From Ligula intestinalis (lineage: Eukaryota; Platyhelminthes; Cestoda; Diphyllobothriidea; Diphyllobothriidae), in the NCBI GenBank assembly GCA_036362985.1, contig JAYGXS010000010.1, positions 7,384,880-7,448,879 on the forward strand: 64,000 nt of DNA, given 5' to 3'. Under the pieces are notes generated by a model. It was given only the letters and a program-made list of their open reading frames with translations, was not told the DNA's origin and made no database searches. Shown here one piece after another: positions 1 to 11,345 of the stretch (positions are counted from its first letter, which is position 1; each line of letters begins with the position of its first letter). Position numbers and translations under genes: made by a program.

Positions 1-59
1 CCCAAGGAGAAGGAGCATATTCCTTTTTGATGCAGACGTATCCAAGGATTTCCGAATTG

Positions 60-725
60 GCCGTTCCCGGTTAATATAGTACGAAGTGCGAAGGATACTT
101 AAATAGGACGATTAAGATGTGTTTGACATTGTAACTTACCATGCTAACAGACAAGGTACTTGCTGAAAGACCCAGGCACGTGTTTCGCCGTTCTTCTGCC
201 ACTACTTGACACAGCTGCTGGGGGTTTGGCCCATCAGTGGGTCCCCTGCTTTTCCTATCTGCTTTCTGGTTGATATACCGGTTTAAAAAGTTCAGGTTTT
301 TAATCTCCAGATAAATTAATTTCTGCTCGCTGTATATATCAGTATATATAAGTTCTATAGGCATAAACCGAAATTGTAAGTGCATCTTTGCATTGAAACC
401 CGTCAACCCAAACGAACTACGCACCTACTGCTGCAGGAAGTCTTGAGTAGTATACATTGACGTTGTTACTTACCATACTAACAGACTAACAGCGGCAAAA
501 TACTGGCAAAACACGTGTCTGGGCCAATTAGCAAGTACCTAGTATGGTAAGATACAACGTCAATTTATACTACTTAAGACTTCCTGTGGTAGAAGGTGAA
601 TATTTCGTTGGGGTTGACTGGTTTCAATGCAAATATACACTTACAATTTCGGTCTACGCCTATAGACCTTATATAAAGTGATATATACCGCGATCAGAAA
701 TTAATGTCTCTGGAGATTAAAAACG
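60..725. repeat. R1 fold-back repeat, copy 1
   Basis: Two arms lie in opposite orientation. The sequence at about 150-475 returns as its reverse complement at about 530-725, with a short centre between them. The best-preserved parts are 433-478 against 540-588, and 290-420 against 600-722. Related sequence occurs at 25655-26165 and 45570-46040. No transposase or conserved reading frame is visible; open frames in the arms are not conserved between copies. It could be a MITE-like or Foldback-type element. The family assignment rests on internal comparison only. Confidence 0.6.
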
Positions 726-1419
726 TGAACGATGTGTTTGTTTGTAAACGTTAGGAAAATAAACATTATAGTTCCAGAGCACACATTTTCATCTAGTGGG
801 AGAAAGGTGGATGGCGAATCCGCAAAACAGTGATATACTCATCCGACCCCTCGAAATCTCACGTGAGGTCATCGGTATGTAAATGTTGCATGACTCACTA
901 CACATGGAGCACAGACGGGAGCTTAAAACCTGACACCCGTTTTGCTCACCTTAAAAGCGAACCAACATGCTGCTTTAACGATGAATCATCCAAAATTTGC
1001 ATGCAGCAGACTGTACGTTGGTCAGTTGTGAATATGATACAGTAAGCCCACTTGAGCTGAAAGAGTCCACCTAACAACTGCATATAGAGTACGGCCTTAG
1101 GTTAGTGTAACATGCATATATATGCCAATTGTTTTTACTTATTCGCTGATCGGCATTGAATTATGTTGTAATACTGATTATCTTGTAGTATTTTCTGAAG
1201 TCGTTTCCTAACCGATCGAATGCCGGGTTTTTAACTTGTTTTATTTAAAACGTTTTTAATTATATGCTTCTTTATGATTGTGAGTCGCTCATATATATAA
1301 TGCATCACATACATCAATTTATATATGCTGCTTATAAGATGAACAACATGTTTCACATCCATTGCATTTTTTTGAGAACTGTATGACTTCCTTCTCAAAA
1401 ACGTATGCAAATACATAAT
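726..1419. other. No recognisable feature
   Basis: Mixed AT-rich sequence. Short open frames show no recognisable domain and no convincing splice context. Confidence 0.5.
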
Positions 1420-1920
1420 TTTACTTAAACAGGGTGTACACAGTGCGCAGTTTGTAAACCTTGAATTCCTGTGTAGCAGTCACTGGTTCTTAAAATTATT
1501 CGGAAAGTTAGAAATATTTGTAAAACCGAAAGATACCCTTCTTTAAATATTATGTTTAAATAAACATTTTTTCGCAAAAGCTTTCCATATATATATATGT
1601 AAATATACAAAGGCAGTCGAAATCCAGAATATCAATGCATACTACTCAAGTAACCACAGTTTTCATTAACCGAGGTTTTGTTAGTTGTCACAAAGAAGCT
1701 CGTTAAAAAGCCGGCGTCCGATCGTGACTGAAACTTTATTCAGAAAAGACTACACGTTAATCAGTATTGCAAACTTACTCAATGCCGTGTAGCGATAGAC
1801 TATCAATATTTCGCATATTTTGGCATATAACACGAATTTTACGCAGAACTGTAGACTTCAGAAGCAAGTGTCAAATGCTTTTCTTAGAAGGACATTGCCC
1901 AAATAGGGGGCCCAGTTTTT
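1420..1920 (+). repeat. R2 dispersed repeat, copy 1
   Basis: Shares an ordered series of words with five other places (19870-20460, 28390-28800, 33590-34060, 34655-34990, 38120-38700). These include a run resembling AAACCGAAAGATACCCTTC, later ATGCATACTACTCAAGTA, then GAAGCTCGTTAAAAAGCCGG, then a segment ending near GGCATATAACACGAATTTTA. The copies are diverged by eye to roughly 70-80%. No coding capacity is seen. This copy contains a short (AT)n run near 1588-1600. The element type is unknown. Confidence 0.6.
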
Positions 1921-2650
1921 CGATGCAATGACTAACCAATTTATTCAGTTCTATTTAATGAATTTTATTGGCTAAAACTGGGGAAAAGTTCCAAACTTTG
2001 ACCGGTTTTTGCATGCATTTCCGAAGAATGCATAACCTTGATGTGCTGACTGCGGACTTGATTGAATCAGAATACCTAAGCCTGAATGCCCACCTACCAA
2101 AAGTCATTAGTCCATGAACTGGTGACATTCGTCTAGCGAAACTCAACCAAGACCAAAATGCTAGCTGTCGCTGAACGAAGAAATAAAATTGCCATGGTAG
2201 CCGCTTACTCGCAAGTGTCAGGCTTTCGACCGAAATAAATCAGCAGTGGCCTGCAAATTTTCTATATTTCTTGACAATGGGCTCAAGTGGATGCTTTAAA
2301 AACCAAAGAAATATGCAACTGATCCTATTAATCACCTAACCAACTTCTCCTTTAATTAAGTTTCATAGCCGGCCCAATTGTTCGTGGACTTCGAAGTGAA
2401 TACATACATAGAGGGGAACTGATAAAGACAATGGATGCCGGAATGGCAAGTTCGGACCTACAAGTCGCCATCAGACAGACATATACATGAAATATATATA
2501 TAAATATACATGATACTAGGTTGCCGCTCAATGATCGGTTTTGGAACTCACTTGACCCGTCGTGCCTTAGGGTTCGGTTTCGAGCTCCACCAGCGGCCGC
2601 TCAACGGCTAACATATAATCGGTGGCATACATTTCAGAAAATGTCAAGAA
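1921..2650. other. No recognisable feature
   Basis: No repeat family member or coding signal recognised, apart from a short (TA)n-rich stretch near 2490-2512. Confidence 0.45.
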
Positions 2651-2652
2651 AG

Positions 2653-2697
2653 CCTGGTGTGTCCTTTTCTGGCCTTGTAGCCATCATCAGCCAGCCA
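2653..2697 (-). ncRNA. Hammerhead-ribozyme-like motif (degenerate)
   Basis: On the minus strand the core heptamer CTGATGA (2690-2684) is followed by a 4-bp stem TGGC/GCCA with a 6-nt loop (2683-2670), then GAAA (2669-2666). A downstream CCAG (2657-2654) can pair with CTGG just before the core (2694-2691) as stem I. Core and stem II are intact to the eye. The cleavage triplet that would be NUH is not preserved (ACA at 2660-2658). A near-identical layout occurs at 42021-42063. Probably a relic from a PLE terminal repeat or another ribozyme-bearing element. Confidence 0.45.
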
Positions 2698-2700
2698 TTT

Positions 2701-4010
2701 CTTGCCCCAGGTATGGAAAATTTTCACAAAACCACCAATGCAAAAAACCTGTCATTTTTCCGTTCTGATGCAATGCAACGCGTCTCATTCAATTTGTTTT
2801 TACCTTTTCTCTCACCTTCAGGATAAAAGTCTCCAGCAGGTGTGCTTCGCGCATGCCTTGTACATAGTCTTCATTAATTGAGTTCGGCAGGGGATGTCTT
2901 CGATCCAAAGTGCGTCTTTGTCCTCAAGTCCTGCCTGCACGCACGTTTAACGCCATCTCCCCTGCCTACCTAAAAAGGATAGGCAGGTTTGCGATCGTTT
3001 TATGGTGCATACGCGAGCTCGCGCAGAACCTGCCTCAAGCCTCTTATGTTGTGCCCAGTCCTGTCAAGCAGTGTTTCTGTTTAACAATGATATCTACTTG
3101 ATGTTCGTAGCGTTTCACAGCGCTCGCTTAATCACTCGCCTTCTCTCTCTCTCTCTCTCTCATTCCAATAACGGATAAATGTTGATCTCACACTAAACAC
3201 AGTGTTTTCATATATTTTTGGATGTCATATCCTGTATTTTGAGAACAGACTGCCGACCGAAAAGACAAAAGCTTGACTAGAAAATATAAATGGATTTTCT
3301 TTTTCAATAATTTGTTCCTTTTTAATAAATTATTTTTCACACCGCTGTCCCTGCGTATTTTGTGCTATCTCTGTGTGATTTTGCTCTTGACCAATTTGGC
3401 CGAAATAAGCAGGCCACAGTGTCTGCTTTTTAGGAGACTAGTCTGTCAGGAGCAGACCTAACGACCCGCTATCAAGCTGTCCTGATTATTCGTCCCACGG
3501 TTAATTATCGATCGGTACAGACCGTGCGTGTGATGATATTGATCGAGCCACCGGCCGTGATTAGTGTTTAGCGAGATTGACAGGTGGCATACTATCCCTC
3601 TGTTGAGGCCACAATCTGATTGTCTCAATCTGTACACTCTGTCGGCCATTAACACACTTTATTCAGTGCGCAAAAAGACTTCTAATTTTGGGCTAATTTT
3701 GCTGTGCTTTTACTTGGCGACACACACAACGCATCATTCGGGGGTGGTACCTCCGGTTTTGGTAACAGTTTCAACAGAGTCTTCGTATGAGGTTACACCA
3801 GCCTACAATTGATAAAAAATCATACGTGCCGCTGAATAATGAATATATTTTGAGGAGATGGCTACTGCATTGTACAGCATGTGCCTAATTGGTTGCGAAG
3901 TAAATTGTTTATAAAATCACTACAATCAGCTGGACATAGCAATAACTACTGAAACTACAGCATTGCATTTGGCGCATACAAAGTTTAATGATGAAGTTTA
4001 ACTTTATAGT
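2701..4010. other. Unassigned sequence with a CT microsatellite
   Basis: Contains a (CT)n tract around 3141-3162. The open frames here (for example 2910-3101 and 3564-3812) have no recognisable product. Nothing else identified. Confidence 0.45.
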
Positions 4011-5180
4011 CTTGAAAATATTTGGACAGGTAATTTTAATCAACTGAGAGCTTTTAATAATTTGAAAGTCTCTCGTTAGGAATAATGCCCTTTTAGTTAA
4101 AACTACGGAGAAAAGTACGCACTGGTTTCGGCTAAATCATAAGTGCGGTTATAGTTAAGACATTCCTTTGCTTTAAGGTACGCAAAACTAAAACTTTTAG
4201 TAATATGAATCGTGCTATCAAAAGATTGCAGAAGAAGTAAATATAGTGGAAAAATTATCACCTCCAGGACTAGAAAATCGCGCAAATAAAAGTGAAGCCA
4301 AGTTTAAGGAATCGCATATTTTGCAAAAACACGGTCAATTAATGTTCAAAAATTATGTTAAGCTGATCTGTGAAGTTCTGTTGCACAAAATGCAGTAACA
4401 AAAAGTTCATTGCCTTTTGTTGAAATCGCACAGCATTTTGTGAAAAAATGTCCACATGCGTTAACGCGAAGGTAAAATAGATAAAACCTCAGTGTAAAGA
4501 CGTCATTTTGATATATTTTTGTAACCGATACGTTCCCTTTTGCCCTTTTTAGAAATGCAACATACAGGACGATAATAAGTTTATTAATAATGGCCGTATA
4601 TGTGGCCTGTCCTTGTATTTGCAAGTTTGTTAGGAATCCTGGAATTAATCCACGTATGCAGACAATTATCCATTATAAAGAGGAAAGAAGTGCTTTAAGT
4701 TCCGATAAAATTGAATGGTCTACCTTTAGGTATATTTTAAAAAGTTGTCAATAGTATCCAATTTCATTTTGAGTTTACCTTAGAAACGTCAATATGCCCA
4801 GAAATTCGTCAGCTACATATTAAGTTTAAGCAATTTTTACAGAGGTTACCTATTATGGAAATTATCTTAATAAATCTAAAGGAATAACAATATCAGAGGT
4901 ATCTTGCGGACGTTTTGTATGCTTGATAATGTGGTTTATCTGCATTTAGGCATTTCTAAATATGACTCGCTTACCCATCTTCATAAGAGCTAATATCCAT
5001 AAACTCAGTTTTTCGATAAATGCTCTTTATTGTTAATTTTTGGTGCAAACGTCGAACAGAAGCGCAATTTATCAACAAAGACACTGAAAACGAACGAAAT
5101 GATGCCAGACTTTATAGGACGATATAGAATAATGGTAAAAGGCAATAAATATTTTGATAAATAAAAGTTTATTTTAATGA
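4011..5180 (+). repeat. R3 AT-rich long repeat, copy 1
   Basis: Colinear with the reverse complement of about 26200-27440. Clear matching blocks include TATATGTGGCCTGT near 4600 (opposite strand near 26815), CATTTCTAAATATGA near 4950, CATCTTCATAAGA near 4978, and GGCTAAATCAT near 4131. Divergence is substantial. No coding frame is shared between the copies. It is a dispersed element more than 1.1 kb long and of unknown class. Confidence 0.55.
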
Positions 5181-8100
5181 AAAGATATTGTCAACATTCT
5201 GTTTTCAACTAACAAAACGATATAAATTTATTATTATAATTTTTGACCATTGTATGTCTCCCAAACTTAGAGATTATCAGGAAAAAATTATTTTTCTTAA
5301 AAAAGCACTTATTGCTTCTTTTAGTTCTTTTAAGTACCAAATACGCCTAGTGCTCCTCATTAATATTTCGTAGTTTTCGTTAATCTATTATTGCCGGTAT
5401 GCGAGTTGTGATCATACCTTACAAATTTAGGCATGTTGCATACAGCACTCGCCAAACCGTACCTTGAAAGGTGGAATGCATCTACCTAAAGATATTTGTA
5501 ACTTTGATTGAAAGGTCTCCCTGACTAAAATATCGTACACGGTCTGGCTATCCAACAGCTAGGCTGTGTATGGTTCATCAGCAATTTAGACTCACTTCTC
5601 AAATTTAATGTTTATACTAAGATTCTGGATAATAGAATTTAAATTCCTTAAGGATTGACTTTACCTTTTAAATAAGCTGGTCGCAATTCTGTGCTATCCC
5701 CGTTGGCATCCTTTCTCCTCAGCAAAACGATGAACCATATAAAGGGACACCATTTTAAGCAGAAGGTGCATTTGTAACAAATATCTTTGCAAATTGGATG
5801 ATTTCCCGGTTTGCAAAACTCGATTTTTAATGTTGACTCTAGTAAGCTATATTCAATATAACATTTTTCTTGAAACAGAACGCACAAAGTGCAAACTGGC
5901 ATAGATTTTCTCAATAGCTGTACTGATGAAGAGAATCATTCCCCTCAATGGTACCAAAATTCCGAGGCTGCTTTGGGTGATCGTACAGAACAATTGATCC
6001 AAAACTATAACAAGTAGGTGTGTGGAAAGTATGCCTAGGAGAACACTTGACTAATTGAAGCCTTATGAGTTTAACAGTTCACCTGCTAAGTATGGCGAAC
6101 GCTGGATGCAAAATTAATGAAGAAAATTGACTTGGTTATTTTGCATCTATTTGGTCACATCATTTTGATCCGCTGAGTAGATTTAATCGTGCGAAAGCCT
6201 TTAAGTTATGAACACTTCCCTTATATTTAAGTTTATACAGGGTAATGTGCATTAATTTTGGTAAAACTTGGTATGCGTCTGATAGGAATGGAAATGTGGG
6301 CAAAAATAACTTATAAAGGCTCACCCATATACCCTTATTTGTAGCATTTTGTCCTACAAAAACGGTGGTTATAGAGCTTTGGGGGATAGAAAAATATTCT
6401 AGGCAGAAAAAGAAATTTTAGAAGCAAGTGTTAAGTAAAAAATGAAGTTGAATTTGCTTCCGTCGGCCGCAAGTACTAAGCTGTTCCGCGTGCAAAGTGG
6501 AAGTATGCGCGGCGCTTCGCGCTGCAGACCATAATAATCTAACTCACAAAGGATGTGGGCGCGGTTGACTGTGCAGGGAATCAAATGCCATCTTGCCCAT
6601 GCTTAACGGTAAAAATGCATCCGTCAAAACTGCTGAGAAAATGTTGTGGCCAATGAAATAAGTGGAGCCAAACCATCAAGGAATTGATAGCCGCTCTATG
6701 CAATTGAGAGCGTAATTAAAAAGCAAAGTCACAAATGCGGGATACGGAATAGTCTATCAAGGAACCTAAAATAGGAGTGAGCAAACTATTACGAATTAGA
6801 AAAACAAGAACTAAGTCGCTTGCAGATAAACGTATGTTATTGTTCAAGGTCTTATTTGAAAGTTATGTGAAGTTAATTCAACACAAATTTAATGGAGTAA
6901 AACAAAAGGCATGCTAATGTAGCTATATTTCTTTCGTAGGGGTATGCTTTAATGAATTTTCCCACGTTTCGTTCAATTTTACCGTGCAGGCAGAAAGAAC
7001 GTAGACACTTTTTTTTTACTTTTTCTTACGCTTTTTAACAAAAATTTGCAATATTCTACATAAAAATAGAAAGGTACCTACTTTTATAAGAGATTTTAAA
7101 TATGATTTTAACGAAGATTATCACCTGTTTTCGATAAAAGTGTTTCAAAATTGCCAGATTTTTGTCTACATTTTTAAAGAATGACCTGTTTATTGGAAGG
7201 TGAGACGTATGTTGCTATCTTCAGTAGAAAAAAAAGCAAAGATTAAACTGTCCAAAGCTACTTTAGCAGGCTACATACAGTTATATTGCTGCTTTTTAAA
7301 AAAAACTTGCACAAGTTTGCTGGGGAATCCAACGATACATAAGGAAACAGAAATGAGTGACAAGTGTACCTGATATTCTGACTAAGGCAGATGTCGGCGG
7401 CTTGGAGCATTTCAATGCCTGCCGTATTTTTGTTCTCCCTACTTATATTCATTAAAACGGTACCAGTTCTTCCTGGAATGTAGACTACGAGGTCAATATT
7501 GCTGCCGCTAGAAGAAGAATGTCAATGTTAGTCTTGCTAATTCTAGTAATTATAAGTACCAAGACTAGTAATTAGTATGTTCCAATACGACCTATAAGTG
7601 CATGTAGAAAATATGAACCTACTATGCAGGCGTCACTTATATTGTGATTATTTTAAACGGTTGGGTTAAAAACCTGTTCTTCTTAGAAGCCGAACATCTG
7701 CCAAAATTAACGTCTTAAAAGAAGTGCATTTGTCGATTTTCCAGGTTGTCTTTGACGGTCTACAGTATCTAGCTCTAGCTTACGATTAAGGGAGGGTTAT
7801 CTGTCTAGATGCAATGTTAAGAGCAAACTTTGAGTGGGTTATTAAACACACATTTGAGGTTGTTTATTTTGTTTACTGAGTTGAGTTGAGGTACAAAACG
7901 CTGTTTACTAGAAAAGATTTCGGTTCAGCTCATTAAACTGGGGGCAAAAAATGGAGAATGGGGACCAAATCCAAGATTTGTTGATATCAAAGCAATTTCT
8001 TATGCTATTAAACGCCGCAGACAAAACTCCTTGATGTTTCCTGTTATACTAAAAAAGACCATTAATAAAATTTAGAAACTTTACTTTTATGTACGTTCAG

Positions 8101-9270
8101 AGAATAGACAATTTTGCTTTGCCTTCATGAAATTGCGGTTAGGGAAATTATGAGCTCAAAAGCAAAATAAAATTTCAAAAGCTGCCACGTTTTGTGTCAT
8201 AAAAGTGAGTTATAAACTAATAAGGCTGTTACTTCCTTTTCCTCACCTTAAATTTATATTGAATATCTGAAGGTGGGTACAGGTAATTTTAAGAAATATA
8301 TTATATCTGTGATTTTTCAATGGGCCAAATCAAGCGAAAATGTAGTTGCTTTAGTCCAACGTAAGTCAAGCAATGCATAAACGAAAGAAAAAAACTAGCA
8401 ATTCTCGTGAAAATGTTTTGGAATACATATGTGAAATTCGGGCTGTTCGGTTATAGCCCTACATTTAATTGCATGTTATATGGTAGCAAATGCATACTTA
8501 TATCATCCAAAAGGATTATATTCCAACATTATTTTGCTTTTGCTGCTTTAGTCACTCGTTGGTTTTGCAGAAACAGGCTTCCTTCACATGTTAACTTAAG
8601 TTTATCTTCTACGCCCGATTTCCACTTTTTCTGCATTTTCTACTTTGCAAAAAGGCTGGCATTTCTATAGAACTTTTTATTCCTTCATAAATCACAATAT
8701 GCCCTTTTGTTAAGACCGACCATTACTTTATTGATCTAAAACTTTGGGGGAAAGGCCGCAGCTTGGGTTGCCTTTGAGTAACAGGGAGTTTCTTGTGAAA
8801 ATCCTTGGTGTTCGTGTGTTAGGTAACCTACTGTAGGTACAGTACAAGAAAAGTACTAAAAAACACTATGACAGTACAGTACACAAATGAAGGAGAACGC
8901 TCGCATTTCAGGTATTAGCATAGGTACAGAGTAAAGAAGGTCAAGCACCGTGCAATGCAGCAGGAATAGAGCAATATTAATAGTAAAAGTGATCCTAGCG
9001 ATTTTATTTCGTATAGTGCAGAGGAAACTGCTACCGTAGTAGATCTAACGAACACTGAAATGTGCACGTAGGAATTACAGTGGAGATGGCCTGACTGAAG
9101 CCTGTCAATATCCGGCGATTAATTTGGTGTCGAGAAAACCCGATCGTCCGACGTGGCATCTTAGGTTTCGTCTGTCCAAGCCCAGGGAAAATCATATTTT
9201 GTAGTCACGAAGTGTAGCTGTTTATGTGCAACGCACAGTCCCAGGGTACCGTCGTCTTGTGCATGATTAG
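5181..9270. other. AT-rich sequence, nothing recognised
   Basis: About 4 kb of strongly AT-rich sequence. Open frames (for example 5648-5914 minus, 7258-7452 minus, 8407-8670 plus) lack recognisable domains and good splice context. No second copy of this stretch was noticed elsewhere in the window. Confidence 0.45.
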
Positions 9271-9289
9271 CGTAGAGTTTACTCTGCAT

Positions 9290-9793
9290 TCATCTCGCCG
9301 GCAAGAAACATCTGGGGCCGTCTACAGGATCTGGTGCAGTTGCGGTCAAAGCAACTATGTCGGAGAAACTGGCAGACTTCTCAAGACGCGAATTGCCGAA
9401 CACGCGGCTGCAGTGCGGCGAAATGATGCCAATTCTCAAGTTGCGGCTCATTCGACGAGACCCGGCCACACCTTCAAATTTGATGAGGCCGAAATTCTCG
9501 CAAGAGGTGACAATCGGGTGAGCCGAGAACTACTTGAGTCATGGTTTACGGGCCCCCAATCCATCAAAAAGTGCAACGATTTGCCCAATCCATATTCAAT
9601 CCTGAGATTCAATGTGGCCAAAGCAAGCCGTCACTTGAGGAATGGGCAGGCCACCGCCTCATTGTACGCCAACACCGGGGAGCCAGACGGCCGAGCAATC
9701 ATCATGCCCGAGCTCACCGCCCGTGATGAAAGTTCAACAGGTCAGAGCCCGCGTGCCGTCCAACAAGCAGTCCACGCACAAGAAGGCAATTAA
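9290..9793 (+). CDS. GIY-YIG endonuclease domain of a Penelope-like element (fragment)
   Basis: The frame is open from 9224, but the recognisable protein starts near 9290. Counting residues from 9224, the GIY motif is read as G31-A-V-Y34 and the YIG motif as Y45-V-G47 in NYVGETGR. R57 and the helix with E59 follow, then an acidic helix RELLESWF (101-108) that supplies the late conserved Glu of the fold. The CSCG cysteines (38-40) are typical of PLE endonucleases. In the family this domain nicks target DNA for reverse transcription. Here there is no upstream reverse transcriptase, so the fragment cannot act alone. The C-terminal ~70 residues (NPYSILRFN onward) match the other PLE-B copies. No start codon for a free-standing gene is implied. 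Confidence 0.8.
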   Translation, partial: SSRRQETSGAVYRIWCSCGQSNYVGETGRLLKTRIAEHAAAVRRNDANSQVAAHSTRPGHTFKFDEAEILARGDNRVSRELLESWFTGPQSIKKCNDLPNPYSILRFNVAKASRHLRNGQATASLYANTGEPDGRAIIMPELTARDESSTGQSPRAVQQAVHAQEGN

Positions 9794-9880
9794 GGTTAAT
9801 TGTTGCTGTATGCTTGCAGTAATGACTGTGTCCTATAAATACTGCAAACGTCTGTGCATACTTAACCTTTCTGCTACTCA

Positions 9881-9924
9881 TGTCTCTGATAACGAATCCG
9901 CGAGGGATATCAAAACGTCAGGCG
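9881..9924 (+). ncRNA. Hammerhead-ribozyme-like motif in PLE-B 3' tail
   Basis: TGTCT (9881-9885) can pair with AGGCG (9920-9924) as stem I, with two G-U pairs. The core heptamer position reads CTGATAA (9886-9892). A stem II of ATCC/GGAT follows (9896-9899 with 9905-9908). The GAAA position reads AAAA (9912-9915), then C and the cleavage triplet GTC (9917-9919). Two catalytic guanines (hammerhead G8 and G12) are therefore A. The fold is kept but activity is predicted lost. Hammerhead motifs in PLEs are known. Confidence 0.55.
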
Positions 9925-10225
9925 AATAAACATATTGTCCCAGCGATCGAGTCTTCTTCTTCTTCTCAATTACTTCTATATACCATTACAGTTTGGAATT
10001 AACATGAATGTTTCCTTCTCTGAGGAAAAACGCAACATATTCAAGAATAATGTGCCCTGCTGTTCATATATGTCCCCTATAAGCTAGCCATTTCCCTTTT
10101 TTTCTCTCTTTATTCCATTTGACGATGGATTGGTTTCCGCACTGTGAGCATTCACGAACATATCTCCATTATTCTAATAAGCCTTTCTAATTTCTTATAT
10201 CATCTCGCAATGCGTGCTATCTCAG

Positions 10226-10363
10226 CTACTAAATATGTATATGAAATGGTAGAGATTCCGGGTAGACCTAGTAGCCTGAAGCACTTTTCTGGAGTTAACG
10301 TCACAGATAAGGGAATTGATGAGACCACAATGGCCCCTACGGATGGTAAAATCCACGAACAAG
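10226..10363 (+). CDS. Candidate host exon (phase 1/1), product unknown
   Basis: A 138-bp stretch open in one frame is flanked by an acceptor (…CTATCTCAG) and a donor (CAAG|GTGACA). It encodes 46 residues rich in charged and polar amino acids (for example KYVYEMVEIPGRP and VTDKGIDETTMAPTDGKIHEQ), without repeat-element similarity in the window. Its phase is compatible with candidate exons at 12702-12845 and 14531-14862, so the three could belong to one plus-strand gene. The opposite strand is also open across part of the region. No domain recognised. The coding call is an inference from frame and splice sites only. Confidence 0.35.
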
Positions 10364-10489
10364 GTGACACTATAACAGCTGCATGTATAATTAACATTTG
10401 AGAAAAAGCTGAGAAAATTTAATGGAGGCCGAGGCATCCTAAACGTGGGCAAGCTACCATTATTTTACGAGGTGGTTAGATGAAAACTT

Positions 10490-10935
10490 AATTTTGATTC
10501 TAGACTTGTTAATGTAAGTCTATATTTAGGGATCAAAAAGCCCTACATATTTCTTTGATAATTTATACTTTAGTCATAGTTTATTTTATGTTTCTAGTTT
10601 ATCTTAGTTTTGCTTCGAGTTGATTACAAACTTTTGTTTGTTTTATTTTAGATTTATATTAATTTGAGGTTGCCTTTACCTTTGGTTAATTCGTAAGCTA
10701 GTTTTTTTGAACTTTATTTGAAGTTCAATTTTAGATTTATTAGCCACATGAGGTTATTTTAGGGTAAAAATACTTATAAATCTACTTTACCATTATTGAA
10801 TCAGTTGCTTTTATTTAACTGCTTTATAGTTATATTCAGTTTTTAGTTTACTTTTTAATTCCTTATTACGTTTTATAAGTATAATTTTAGTTTTTGATAA
10901 ATGTTTCGTTTACATTGTTTAGATTTTTGTCAATA
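10490..10935. repeat. T-rich degenerate repeat (TTTAGTTTA-like)
   Basis: Dense recurrence of TTTAGTTTA/GTTTATTTTAG-like words without a fixed period. The same texture appears at 11400-11520, 23740-23960 and 29380-29965. It looks like a decayed minisatellite or the T-rich end of an old element. Confidence 0.4.
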
Positions 10936-10954
10936 CAAGCGAAAATGCAAGTCG

Positions 10955-11345
10955 CAAGAAATAATTTAGAAGAAGAAGACTTGATCGCTGGGAAAATACT
11001 TGTGTTTGCCCGACGTTCGACATCCGTCGCGGATTCATAATCAAAAAAATTAGTAAAAATGGGTTACACACGCACAGAAGTTTGCATTATTGAAAGCAAA
11101 CAGTCATTACTGCAAACATACAGCGACAATTAACGTTAATTGCCTTCTTGCGCCTGGATAGCTTGTTTAAACGCATTCGGGCTCTGACCTGTTGAACTTT
11201 CGTCACGGGCGGTGAGCTCGGGCATGATGATTGCTCGGCCATGTGGCCCTCCGGTGTTGGGGTAGGATGACGCGGTCGTGACTTGCTTTGGCCAAATTGA
11301 GCCTCAGCACCGATCATGGACTGAGCAAATTGTTGCACTTGTTAA
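10955..11345 (-). mobile_element. PLE-B copy 2: 3' end fragment, minus strand
   Basis: The reverse complement matches the C-terminal part and tail of the copy at 9280-9975. It starts at the segment equivalent to KCNDLPNPYS and carries the CPSSPPV / GRAII region in disrupted frames, including a frame open from 11338 to 11087. The tail has a degenerate hammerhead-like stem (AATCCG…CGGAT) and ends CCCAGCGATCAAGTCTTC near 10970. Stops break the protein. Confidence 0.7.

Larger units (their letters stand above)
9280..9975 (+). mobile_element. PLE-B copy 1: 5'-truncated Penelope-like element 3' end
   Basis: A reading frame open to 9793 carries the GIY-YIG endonuclease end of a Penelope-like retroelement, followed by a 3' tail. 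The tail holds a hammerhead-like motif (9881-9924) and ends in a TCTTCTTCTTCTTCT run near 9950-9965. The reverse transcriptase part is missing, so this is a 5' truncation typical of target-primed retroelements. Copies of the same lineage lie at 10955-11345, 12080-12620, 20470-20735, 24990-25330, 33000-33540 and 53890-55790. It lies tail-to-tail with the copy at 10955-11345. Confidence 0.8.

Noticed and set aside
3440..3830. Possible LTR with TTGGCGAC primer site
   Set aside because: No TG…CA ends, no target duplication and no tRNA match could be found.
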